Source: Gentiana macrophylla
Taxonomy: Eukaryota > Streptophyta > Magnoliopsida > Gentianales > Gentianaceae
Direction of reading: 5' to 3'
DNA length: 64,000 bases
NCBI GenBank assembly: GCA_026214975.1
Contig: JAOBSW010000921.1
Location: 1-64,000, forward strand
Part shown: positions 35,749 to 45,578 of the stretch, piece by piece
Layout of the letters: every line of letters begins with the position of its first letter
How positions within the stretch are numbered: the first letter of the stretch is position 1
Notes under the pieces: generated by a model
What the model was told of the DNA's origin: nothing
What the model saw: only the letters and a program-made list of their open reading frames with translations
Databases searched by the model: none
Made by a program: the position numbers and the translations under genes

Positions 35749-35763
35749 AAGTGGGGAGTAATT
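35749..35763 (+). other. Athila polypurine tract
   Basis: AAGTGGGGAGTAATT immediately precedes the TGATG start of the 3' LTR, as expected for plus-strand priming. Confidence 0.8.
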
Positions 35764-36623
35764 TGATGTATTATTTTATATGATTAAATATATGTTATAT
35801 TTTTATGTTTTATCAACGAATTCTATGTAAAATATATGAAATTATGATATAAATAGTATGAAATGTTAATCTTTATAGTTTAGAGTAGTTAGTAGTAAAA
35901 TAGTAAAAGTTGTAATTTTGTACCGATTTTAGTAAATCGGAGTGTCGTGTCGATTTACGTGGGTATTTGTGATATTTTATTGCGATTTATAAACCGAGAC
36001 CCCGAGAATCGACATATTGAAGTTTAATCATATCTCTGGAATGATTTAGAGAGTGCCACGAGCTTAAATGATCAATTGAATAGCTTAAGTGGACAAGTGG
36101 CCAACCAATCTCCTAAGTAAAGTTATAATAGAAATGTCTTCGACAAACGAATGGCTCATCAAAATGACATTATCTCAAAAGTGTTCTTCACGAAAGTTGT
36201 AGATTTTTTCAAAGCTTTCCAATGCAATTTAAATTATGAAGATTGAGGTCTACAACTTAAACAGTGATCAAGTGGCTAATCGATTTGGGTTAAGAAAAAT
36301 CCCGTAAAAGCTTTCGGAAGAACACGAGGTTATCAAGAAGGCGTTATTCGAAAAGTGTCCTTCATGAAAGTTGTAGAGTTTCTCGAGACCTTAATTTTGG
36401 CATTTCGCTTGCAATTTTGGAGGTCCGTAACTCGAGATATGAATTTTAGAAGTTTAATAATTATATATATATAAATATATATAATCACCGCACATGCTGG
36501 AGTGATCAAGTTAGTGGGGGTAATCATTATACCGACCGATCCGGCGGTCCGGCCAAGGATCCAACTTCTATATAAGGAGTTGATCAGAGACCTTGAAAGT
36601 GTACTAAAAAATATATATATACA

Positions 36624-36712
<89 letters not shown>

Positions 36713-37987
36713 CTCTTTTCTTTTTTTTTTTTTATTTTGTAGTTTGTAAATAAGGCCTTACACCGTAATAATGTAGTTTTAGTATCGTTGTAATGCTCGG
36801 AAAATCTCGGAAGTCGGTTTTGTTGAAGAAGTTGTAATGTCCGGAAAATACGATTTCGAATCAAAGATTTGTATTCGGGTAACTTTTCTTAAGTATTTAT
36901 GTTTGTTTTTATATTTTTCGTTGTTATAATGTTTTAGGCTAAATATAATACTCGCCAAAACTATGTAATCGGTTTTATTTCGATCTTTTCATTAAAGAAA
37001 TGTTGTTAAGTTAAAATGATAAAATTGAGTTAATTGAATCTTTTTCTATTTTAATCGTATTCGTATTGACATATTTAATCGATCCGAGGAATTCATAATC
37101 TAATTATGAATTGACGCCGTAGTCGTGGATACGAGATAAAAGATAGAAAACCGAGGGTAAAATTGGCCGTGTGAATAACGTGATAACGGAATCCGATTTC
37201 TACCCGGGGTAAATTTGTTTTGGGAGAAATGAATTTTATTATAATTTGTACTCGAGATCGTAATAATGTTAAATCATCATTAATCGAAACTTAAACCGAA
37301 AGTTAAATCGTCCGGCTTTGACAACCGGAGCCTTTAAAATAAAATTGACCGCTTTTTTAACGGAATGACTCCTTTTATCTAAAGGTAGATTTGTACTGGA
37401 CCTGCTCGTAAAAACCGTAATAGATTGTGGACCTTGGATCGATGCAATGGACATATGACAATTTCATACGCCGTGTGAGGAGGAATTGTTTACAGAGTGA
37501 GTGCACCGTTTCATTTACTCAATTGGACCTAAAATAAAAGGAGAGATCGAACACATTTCATTTATTCGAAAAGATCGTATAAACCAATTATATAAGTTTT
37601 GGCCGCTTTCTAAAATTATCTGCTTAATATATTGGTACCTATATATTTATATATATATATATATTTTTTGCAATTTATGTACATCTATATATATTTATAT
37701 ATCTATGTATATTATATTAGAATAACATTTAAATTACGTATTTATTTTATGTTGACTAGAATAGTAGTGATCGGTGTTATAAAATTACGGTTTAGATCAA
37801 GTTAATAACAGCTCTTTGGTGTTTAACCACACGTAAAAGAAATTACCAAGTTCCCTGAGGATTCGACACTCTGACTCACCATACTAGAACCACAATTTGA
37901 CCCGGTACACTGCCGGTTAGGATCGTTTAAACCAGGAAACGTCTGTCGCCTTTCGCATTTGTTTTGGGGTTAGGTTTAGCGTTGTCG
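35764..37987 (+). mobile_element. Athila 3' LTR
   Basis: It aligns with 21516-23687. It differs by a longer AT tract (36609-36708), a 10-base loss inside the dyad at 36535, and scattered single-base changes, many at CTG/CAG trinucleotides. TATA box at 36569. The 3' end is where similarity to the 5' LTR stops (GCGTTGTCG) and Copia sequence begins. Confidence 0.85.
36609..36708. repeat. (AT)n microsatellite in 3' LTR
   Basis: About 45 AT units, against some 15-20 in the 5' LTR at 22375-22408. The ORFs read through it (repeating Tyr-Ile) are artefacts. Confidence 0.95.
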
Positions 37988-39760
37988 AGAATACACCTCC
38001 TCCCTCACCTATTGTGCAAAGACAGGTCATGTACACCAAATGCTGAGACAGGGCAAAAAGTGGGATTTATAAACCAAAGAAATTTTTCTCGTCCGACACA
38101 AAGGCAATCCTATCCAAGTCGGTGTGAGCCAACTACGATTCATCGATGCTCTTGCCGATCCACATGGGCTAAGGCAATGCAGGAGGAGTACAAAGCATTG
38201 TGTGACAATCATACCTGGGATCTAGTGCCACGAGAATCTTCACAACACATAGTGGGAAACAAGTGGGTGTACAAACCGAAACTTAAGCGGATGGGGAGTA
38301 TCTTGAAGCATAAAGCAAGGTCGGTAGCCAAGGGCTTTCATCAACAGGGTGGGTAGACTACAATGACACATTCATCCCGTTGCAAAATCCTCAACAATTA
38401 GAGTGGTTCCGTCTCTTGCGGTTCGAAGTAAGGTGGCCAATTCAAGAAATGGATATCAACAATGCGTTTAAATGGAACACTTGCATGAATCAAGTGTTTA
38501 TGGAACAAACTGTAAGGCTTTGTTGATCGAGAATAGACCTTCCCGTATGTCCGGCCGTCCGAACAAGGCATTATATGGCCTCAAGCAAGCTCCCCGGCCT
38601 GGTTTGATGAGATGAAGACACAATTTGCAGAAATGGGGTTTCAAGCAATCAATTTCTCGACTCTCATTGTTTATCTTCAAGCATGACAACACTATCTTGT
38701 ATGTGTTAGTATATGTTGATGACTTCTTAATCACAGGAATTTCGACACAAAGAATTAAAGTTTGTTCAAGTTCTGAATTCCAGGTTTCCTCTTAAGGACC
38801 TGGGCCCATTGTCACATTTTCTGGTTATGGAGGTCCACAGGACCAGTGATACACTCATACTCTCCCAAAAGCAATATGCCTTGCAGCTGCTAGACAGGAT
38901 GAATCTGGGAAATCTTAAACCATGTCCTACTCCCATGCTTTCTGGAAAAATACTAAGGCCTAATGAAGGTGAACCATTACAGAATCCAACACCATACAGA
39001 AGTGCCATTGGGGGTCTCCAGTACCTAACCTTTACTAGACCTGACTTGTCCTTCTCTGTCAACACACTGTCACAGTTCATGCATTCACCTACTTCAGAAC
39101 ACTGGAAGGCTTTAAAACGGGTCCTCAGATATATTAAAGGGACTGTACACCTTGGGCTGGTGTTTAAAGCTTCTGGTAATCTACAGATTTAAGGTTTTTC
39201 TGATGCGGATTGGGGGTGCAATCCTTTGATGTGAAGTCGATGATCGTTATTGTGTTTACTTGGGACATTCTCTTGTGTCCTGGTCATCTAAGAAGCAGCA
39301 GGTGGTTTCACGTTCAAGCACTGAATCTGAGTACAGGGCTCTTGCACATCTAGCTGCTGAAGTTCTTTGGCTGCAATCTCTGTTAAGGGAAATGCATATA
39401 TGCCTACCCACTAGACCACATCTTTATAGTGACAACATTGGAGCTGAGTCACTGGCACAGAATCAGTCTTTCATGCTCGAACAAAGCATATTAAGATCGA
39501 TGTTCACTTCGTTCGACATCATGTACTTGCAGGGCATCTCCAAGTCTCCCATGTTTCCTCCATTGATCAATTGGCAGACTGCCTGACAAAACCAGTTGCA
39601 GGGGCACAATTATTCCCAAATTCTAAGTATCACAAGTCTAAAAAGTGGAAAACAGAGATGCAATTCAAACAGTGAAGTGGAATTAAACAATGGAAAACAG
39701 GGGAAACAGAGATGCAATTCAAACAGTGGCATAAGAAAAAGTGGAAAATAAACATAGTGG
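37988..39760 (+). pseudogene. Copia RT-RNase H fragment, plus strand
   Basis: The fragment begins at the Athila LTR border. In order: WAKAMQEEYKALCDNHTWDL (38160), WVYKPKLKR, KARSVAKGFHQQGG (38312), MDINNAF (38451), NKALYGLKQAP-like (38560), then LYVLVYVDDFLITG (38695), where the YVDD active site is intact. RNase H follows: FSDADWG (39196), SRSSTESEYRALAHLAAEVL (39309) and YSDNIGAESLA (39425), with the catalytic Asp-Glu-Asp visible. It ends DCLTKPVAG at 39580. Gag, protease and integrase are missing, removed at the Athila junction. Long undamaged frames (38809-39192 and 39260-39586) suggest it is younger than its neighbours. Confidence 0.9.
39647..39729. repeat. 28-bp direct repeat near Copia 3' end
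   Basis: GGAAA(A)CAGAGATGCAATTC followed by AAACAGTG occurs at 39647 and 39702, 55 bp apart. The purine-rich GGGGAAACAGAGATG may be part of the PPT zone. No LTR can be recognised after it. Confidence 0.6.
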
Positions 39761-40568
39761 AATATCACAATACAAACGGTATATGTTTGCTAACGTAAAA
39801 AATACATACACAAAATTCTCTGTTCTTATAGAAAGAGAGGATTGTAGCAAATTAACACATTCAAATTCCACTTATATCACCCAACCAAGAACTGCTATGA
39901 CGATACCCCTGTTTTTATGAAGACAATCACTTCTTTTTCAACTTAAAGAATCACGGTTAACTGATGAATTGATCTCAAACAACACTACATTCATTTATCA
40001 AAAGACAAAAAACATTACAATTTTGTAATAGATCTTTCGCACCTGCTAACCATTCAGCCAAATGTAAACTTAGAAAAAAAAAAATGGCCTCAGTATCATA
40101 TACTCATTATACCTAAATTATAGATAATTCAAACCGCTTTACCAAAATGGAACAAAAAAAAATACCCAGGCTTATGTGGCAGTCTTTAAATCGGCCGTTG
40201 ATTCTTCCTAAAACAATTGATCTACCAATTTCCACTGCTGCAAATCGAATTCCCCTTTTAAATCTTCTTCGTCCTCTTCTAAATATTTTCATGCTCAACA
40301 AAATGGCGAAACCCAAATTGTTGCTCCCTTCCAAAATCAAGTAACCTTGAATTGCGACTTAGGTGGGCTCCATTTCTGAACAAAGATTTATGGGATTTTT
40401 ACCGATTTTGTGGAATTTGATTTATTTGATGGAATTGGAATTAACTCCGGGCGTTTTCACGGGAAATGATAGAGGGATTAGAAACTCCTATTAATAGGGG
40501 TATTTTGGAGAATGAAATGATGGAATGTCCTTAGGGACGATTTTTTTTCCCCAATGTCATGTTTACTA
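39761..40568. other. No firm gene
   Basis: A minus-strand open stretch at 40340-40113 is rich in Arg (FRRGRRRFKRGIRF) and ends near a possible splice donor (CTGG|GTATTT), but no family is recognised. The acidic reading in another frame is equally long. It might be the first exon of a host gene cut off from the rest. I do not call it. Confidence 0.25.
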
Positions 40569-42037
40569 CTCCCTCCGCCTCACTGTTTGGTTTTATATAC
40601 GAACTCATAAAAATTAAGAAACATCATTTAATGTATTTGCCTAAGATAAAGCTTTTCCATTTTTACCCTTTCTATTTTATCAATTCCCTTTCTGTATAAA
40701 ATCAGTCCAATATTTATTACTCCTAAAAATTCACAAATACCATTTCACAAAATCAGTCCAATACCATTTCCTAAAATTATGGGTACTTTCTAACGTTCTT
40801 CTTTTTCCTTTCTGTATAAGGTGAATAACAGTAGGCCGGGTATCATATTTGTCAATAAATCCAGTTTTTCTTCAGGCAATTCACCCAATTGGTGTGAGGG
40901 CAAAGCATAGCCACAATCCATACAAAAATACCCAAGCTTCTTATCAAATAAACTTGTGGGATAACAACATTTGATCCGGATGAAAGGGGCTTTATCTTTT
41001 CTGAAAATTTAGCACATGAGATGTGCAGATAATAATTGGGAAAATTCATAAGACAATTGAATGACAAAATTAAATTATCAGAATATAAGACAACATAATG
41101 ACAAAATTCATGTTTTCTAAATCAACTTCCTCAATCTAAGATCCCACAACACCACTTCACTTCTAAAACTAATTTGGAAGATATATCTTCAACATAGGTA
41201 AGACCATTTGTTGCTTCTCTTGATGTTCGAAAAATTCCTCCACATCTTCGGGAAACTTGTTTAAATCAAAACCAGTACTAGCAGGAGTATTCAAATCGAT
41301 ATCCAGTTTCATCCTTTTATTTGCTGCTTTCGATTCACCACAAGAGATGGAGGACAAATTAGAATGTTGGTGTTCAATCAATTTTATTCCTTTCAGCATG
41401 TCATCTTGTGTAATCTCTTTTAAATCCCTTCTAATATGCAGAGAAAAATCATCATTGATGCCTTCATCGTCCCAACCATCTGCCCACAACATCGGTTTCT
41501 TCCATTCCGCTCCCGTGTCTTCATCTTCCCGGCCATGGATCAGTTTCTTCCATTTACTCTCTATGTCTTCAAACTCGTTTGACTGGAAATAACTCAAATT
41601 CATCATTATCTTCAAAGACATCCAACTTCACCTCCCGATAAGTCTGCCTTTGATTTTATATTGTCGATGAAATCCATTTTGAAGGTTTTTTTTAATCATC
41701 TACATGAGTTGCTAAAGTGAGATTTAAATAAAGTGGCATAAGTCGTGGATGATTATCTCTCTGTGGTAATGGGGAATACGTAATTTTAAAAAAAAATACA
41801 GACTTCATCTCCTCCTGGTAATATGAACAGTCTCATTAATGGTCACTAAAATTGATACTCGGAGAAGTAAATGAGTCTTCTAGAAATCAACGATAAAAAC
41901 AAAACAAAAAAAAAACCAGACTCCATTAGGGGCAATTTAGGTAGTTAAGAGACAACTTTTAATCTAATTTTAGATATGGGACTTATTTTGAGACACCCCA
42001 AAAAGGAATAAGTCCCAAACAAAGTGAGACGGAGGAG
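40569..42037. mobile_element. Stowaway/mariner-type element enclosing a gene, 1.47 kb
   Basis: The left end is TA|CTCCCTCCGCCTCACTGTTTGG. The right end, reversed, is TA|CTCCTCCGTCTCACTTTGTTTGG. The CTCCCTCCG terminus and the TA duplications (40567-40568 and 42038-42039) are diagnostic for Stowaway MITEs and mariner-like elements. No other internal Stowaway end lies between, so it reads as one element and not two separate MITEs. Its interior holds a DSS1-like gene on the minus strand and no transposase. Confidence 0.65.
41169..41677 (-). CDS. DSS1/SEM1-like protein with extended C-terminus
   Basis: The DSS1/SEM1 family are small acidic intrinsically disordered proteins of the 26S proteasome lid and of BRCA2 and mRNA-export complexes. 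Visible here are VFEDNDEFELFP (41619-41584, the first acidic motif) and WADGWDDEGINDDFSLHIRR (41487-41428, the second, compare W-E-D-D-W-D-D-D-x-N-D-D-F-S). Usual length is about 70-75 residues; this frame predicts about 168. It has a longer linker with two WKK motifs and a C-terminal tail of about 75 residues with basic AANKRMKLD and two DLN repressor-like motifs (DLNTP, DLNKFP). I chose the ATG at 41677 because the first motif lies downstream of it. Two extra bases, each in a short run of G or A, break the frame. The open part alone is 41621-41169. It is intronless. It is either a captured or retro-copied gene, or a true diverged paralogue. Confidence 0.6.
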
Positions 42038-42114
42038 TATTTTCTATCTATTTGTTGTCCTTTAAACCCAGAGCCCCTAGAAACAAATACATATTCATTC
42101 ACTCCATAGTACCA

Positions 42115-42545
42115 TACCAATTATAAAATGGGGGAATGAGGGAGAAGGACAGAAATATTTCATCAATTGAGTAGAAGGACGCTTTTTGAAACTTTTGCAT
42201 AAAGGACAAAACTATTTATTCACTATCGAAATTCACTTGTGTTCAAATTCATCATTTAAATTCATCGATTTAAATTCATCATTTAAATTCACTAATTTTC
42301 AAAATTCATCGTCGAAATTCACTAATTTTCGGGATTCATTTGTCAAAATTCATCATTAAAATTCACCGATTTCGGGATTCACTGGGAGATTCACCGATTT
42401 TCGGGATTCACTGCTTGTCCTTCTCGCTATAAAATTATGCAGATTGTCCTTCTCCTATAAAAAATATGTAATTTGTCTCATATTTTAAAAATATTTGAGA
42501 ATGTGCCCTTATCCCTAATTTTCCATTATAAAATACACGCCAGTT
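42115..42545. mobile_element. Fold-back MITE with internal minisatellite
   Basis: Ends resemble each other in inverted order: left TATAAAATGGGGGAATGAGGG, right (reversed) TATAATGGAAAATTAGGGAT, both followed by AAATATTT within about 25 bp. AGAAGGAC words face each other further in. Superfamily and target duplication are not determinable. Confidence 0.35.
42219..42411. repeat. AAATTCATC / GGGATTCAC minisatellite
   Basis: About ten imperfect units of 15-24 bp of the form AAATTCAT or GGATTCACT, alternating with TCGATTT, CTAATTTTC and ACCGATTT linkers. Confidence 0.75.
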
Positions 42546-42624
42546 TAGTATTTAGAGTAAAAATTACAGATACAATTGCTTTAAAACAACCCTTAGAAAT
42601 TATCGCATATTAAGTAAAAAGTGT

Positions 42625-43000
42625 CACTACAACAAAACACGTTTTTTGAGACGACATTTTGTCGTCCCTTTAACATGCTTGTCGTCCCAAAAAATGATTA
42701 AAATGACGACATTTCGTTCCTATATAGCCGTTCATTATGCTCTGTTCCTTTAAATAACTGACTCTTTTAAAGGGAAGAAAAAGTCGTCCCTTTAAATGTA
42801 TGCTGACGTGGCATGAACTTTTCTAAGAAATTTCAACGCTGCTGACATGGCTGTCTTTGAAGGGACGACAATGTCGTCCCTATAAACATGACTCATTTAT
42901 TATGGAAAAATATTTTGTTTTATATAAAAATATTTGTTGGGACGACAATGTCGTCCCTTAAAAGCATTTACATTTCGTTTTAATAAAATAAGGTATAGGT
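42625..43000 (+). mobile_element. CACTA transposon end with subterminal palindromes
   Basis: CACTACAACAAAACACG is the typical terminus of plant CACTA (En/Spm) elements. GGGACGACAATGTCGTCCC palindromes and half-copies repeat at about 42649, 42688, 42781, 42870 and 42936; they are likely transposase-binding subterminal repeats. A possible opposite end, TTCTTGTAGTG, stops at 43412, but the 3-bp flanks (TGT and TCT) do not match. Confidence 0.65.
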
Positions 43001-43520
43001 TGGGGAAAACTTAAAAAAAACTGGGGCGTTAAGCATCCCTTATATTATTAAAAAATATATTATAGAAAAGTTTTCGCAAGGGGCGTTTCACTAGTAGTAT
43101 GAATAAAAGGTGATCTACTAGTTGATTCAAGGAGGATCCGTTGAAGAGTGTCTGTTGTCTCGGTAGGGAAGAGTACAATCTTTTCCAAAGACCGGTACAA
43201 TAGAAGCGCTTTGGTAAATCAATGATGAGGATAGCGCTATTGAGAGTGAAATAACCATAATGAGAGGCTAGGTCCTATAATTGTTGAGATAGAGGCGATG
43301 TTGGACTATCGGGGAAGAGGCTTAACTTAGGATTCTAGAGTAAGCGTAAGCGGCCGACCATTAGTTCAGGGAGATTCCTCCTATGCCGAGCTACCTGGTA
43401 ATTCTTGTAGTGTCTTATACGGGAATGACAAAATCAGAATATAATTGACAAACCGAGATATCATATGTTACCTTCAATGGGATAATTCATCAAGTGTTTT
43501 GCAGATAACAATAAGAAAAT
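43001..43520. other. No gene recognised; possible CACTA interior
   Basis: No homology is recognised. If the TTCTTGTAGTG at 43402-43412 is the other end, most of this stretch is CACTA interior. Confidence 0.25.
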
Positions 43521-43524
43521 AATG

Positions 43525-43680
43525 GTAACAAGACTTGGTATATGGCGTAAAGATATGGAAAATGAAATTCATAACAAAGTTTGAAGTTTATTTCATAAAA
43601 GAGTGGTAACAAGAGTTAGTATATGGTGTAAAGATATGGAAAACGAAATTCAAAACAAAGATTTTTGAAGATGAGATTCA
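43525..43680. repeat. About 78-bp tandem duplication
   Basis: GGTAACAAGACTTGGTATATGG and following bases (43525) recur as GGTAACAAGAGTTAGTATATGG (43603), each continuing with AAAGATATGGAAAA(T/C)GAAATTCA and ACAAAG. Two units, directly upstream of the LINE fragment. Confidence 0.75.
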
Positions 43681-43699
43681 TAAGAAGATTGAAAGGAGC

Positions 43700-44196
43700 A
43701 GTGGATAAAAAGCAATATGGATGCGTCAGTTACTGAGACAGGAGCAGGGGTGGGAGTTATTTTCCGAGATCTAATGGGGCAGTTCTTCACACCTTCGCGT
43801 ATCATTTTGATCCAGGGGACCCGGTGGAATACATGGAGCTTAAGGCTATCTTCTTGGCTCTGGAGGAGGCGAGGCACTTGGGAATTCAACGATTAGAGGT
43901 GGAGAGTGATTGCTTGGCATTTGTTTCGCTTTCTCCGACGGCCAAGAGAGGACCTTACGCTCGGGGTTGTTTGTTGCATGATCGCTTGACCCTCTTATCT
44001 AGTTTTTCATCGATTTCCCTTTATTTATTCGGCGTGTGGGAAATGTCCCGCCAAGATCTTCTAACTGCAGACACGCTTTGTGAAGCTATTTGTAGACATC
44101 TTGGGGCGCCTCGCCATGACGCGACCGCCATTTGTTGACTTGTTTGGCGGATGTTTGGCAGATGTTGATTAATAAAAAAAAAAAAAAAAAAAAAAG
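43700..44196 (+). mobile_element. 5'-truncated LINE: RNase H domain and poly(A) tail
   Basis: The translation NMDASVTETGAGVGVIFRDL (43711), then VEYMELKAIFLALEEARHLG (43825) and RLEVESDCLAFV matches the RVT_3 type RNase H that ends plant L1-like LINEs. The catalytic Asp, Glu and Asp are all in place. Near the end comes ADTLCEAICRHLG. A one-base loss in a T run near 43808 separates the first and second parts. The element closes with AATAAA and about 22 A at 44174-44196, the usual LINE tail. 43824-44138 is the open part. Confidence 0.75.
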
Positions 44197-45139
44197 GATT
44201 TTTCATAAATAATTCATTCCTATTGGTCGCTTCTCATAAAGATGAATTTGATAGGTGTGTTTAAAAAATCTAGTGAAATCCCATATCGCACGACATCATC
44301 AAATACATATCTATCCATGTAACACAACAAAAAAATAAGAAAAAATTATTATATTACCTAATCAAACAGCCCAACTAATGCGTATCTTATTACAATCTTG
44401 CTTAAAGACAGCAAGAAAATAAATTTTACGCCTTTTAATTTAATGTTTTTTAAATAATTTGTTTGAATAATCATTTCAGGATATATCATTTTCGAGTTCT
44501 CGATGAAAGATAATTTGAGCTTTTGGGTATTTCAAATGTTTATTACACATATATTTCCTTCATAAAATTTTTGAGATGTCTCCCCCAAAATGGTGTATAA
44601 TATGTTTGCATGAAGGAAAACAATGTTTACTGGCAACCGATCAAGTTAGTAGAAAACATCTATCCATTTGGTATAACTCACAAATACCTCTTGGATCATA
44701 ATTTATCTCAAATTTTAATCATTGATTAACGAACATATGATAATGTGTGATCCGTCTCTTTAGGACAAGAATGCAACGAAGTTGTGGTGCAAATCCTCCA
44801 ATCCATTGTACACCAAAGTAACATGCAAGGACCCATGTTTTCTATAAAATCAAAACATTTTAGACACTTATCTTTCTATAGTGCCAAATATATAAAGTTT
44901 TATATGTGGAATGTTTATAATTTTTTTTTAGTGGGAATGATTATAATTTTGAAGAATGTTTATAATTTTAAAAGAAGGATTTTCACCTCTTCGTCTAACA
45001 AAAATAGTATTAAAGGAGGAGTAAGAGACTCATGGGAGAAACGTAAAATAATAAAAATATTTCTAAAAGATGCTAGAGTTTTCATAAACTATGTTCTTTG
45101 ATATATTCACCAGATTAATCTTTACCCTAACCATGTGAT
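44197..45139. other. No gene recognised
   Basis: AT-rich. The open stretch 44784-45101 is rich in Phe, Ile and Lys, as expected for AT-rich non-coding DNA, and no domain is recognised. Confidence 0.4.
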
Positions 45140-45578
45140 GTTCTCAGTCAGAACGAGCCTGAGTTCCTCACCGAACCCCTGAGAGGGTTGGCCTGCTCGT
45201 GTGTTCGAACCTTAGGCTCGCCGGTTCATTGAAATTACGAGCCTTATATTTTCATTATTCGCTCGGGTTCACCTGGGTATTTGGGGAAAAAGCTGCTCGG
45301 TTCGGCTCGAACATGTCGAACCATTCGAACATGTTCGGCTCGAATCGGGTTTTAAAAATCGTAACATGTTCGCTCGGTTTTAAAAAACATGTTCGGCTCG
45401 AATCGTATATGAATTTATGATATCCGAACCGAACATGTTCGAACATGTTCGCTCGACCACCGAATATCTAATTTGTAAGGTTCGCTCAAGTTCGAACCCA
45501 CTAAACGAGCCCGAATCGAGCTTTTTCTAGCCGAATACTCCGGATCGAATCGAATACTTAGGTTCATTTACAGCCCTA
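45140..45578. mobile_element. hAT-like non-autonomous element end with GAACATGTTCG repeats
   Basis: The right end, reversed, reads TAGGGCTGTAAATGAACC, a common terminus of plant hAT-type MITEs. Inside, TTCGGCTCGAA words and the palindrome GAACATGTTC recur at about 45327, 45391, 45432 and 45442, typical subterminal transposase sites. The left end is not found, so it is probably truncated. ORFs on both strands here come from the repeats. Confidence 0.5.

Larger units (their letters stand above)
21516..37987 (+). mobile_element. Athila-like Ty3/Gypsy retrotransposon, both LTRs, 16.5 kb
   Basis: Two direct LTRs bound one element in plus orientation. Order: LTR, PBS, gag, protease, RT-RNase H, integrase, AT-rich spacer, PF20167-like ORF1, second related ORF2, long untranslated stretch, PPT, LTR. 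Length and the extra ORFs after pol fit the Athila clade. All ORFs carry stops or frameshifts as read. The five bases before the left LTR (TGGAC) and those after the right LTR (AGAAT) do not match. The left flank is a minus-strand Copia and the right flank a plus-strand Copia, so it is not a simple insertion into one sequence. Confidence 0.85.

Noticed and set aside
36502..36864. ORFs of repeating Tyr-Ile on both strands
   Set aside because: They are translations of the (AT)n tract in the 3' LTR.
40113..40344. Arg-rich minus-strand ORF with a possible splice donor
   Set aside because: No recognised family. Three frames are similarly open, and the ORF has an in-frame stop near the presumed start.
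42219..42411. CRISPR-like repeat array
   Set aside because: Units are imperfect, of variable spacing, without unique spacers, and the DNA is plant nuclear. It is a minisatellite.
43402..43412. TTCTTGTAGTG as the second end of the CACTA element
   Set aside because: Only CACTACAA is shared with the first end and the 3-bp flanks differ (TGT, TCT), so the pairing is not secure.
44784..45101. 105-codon plus-strand ORF
   Set aside because: AT-rich composition, no domain, no start context and no homologue recognised.
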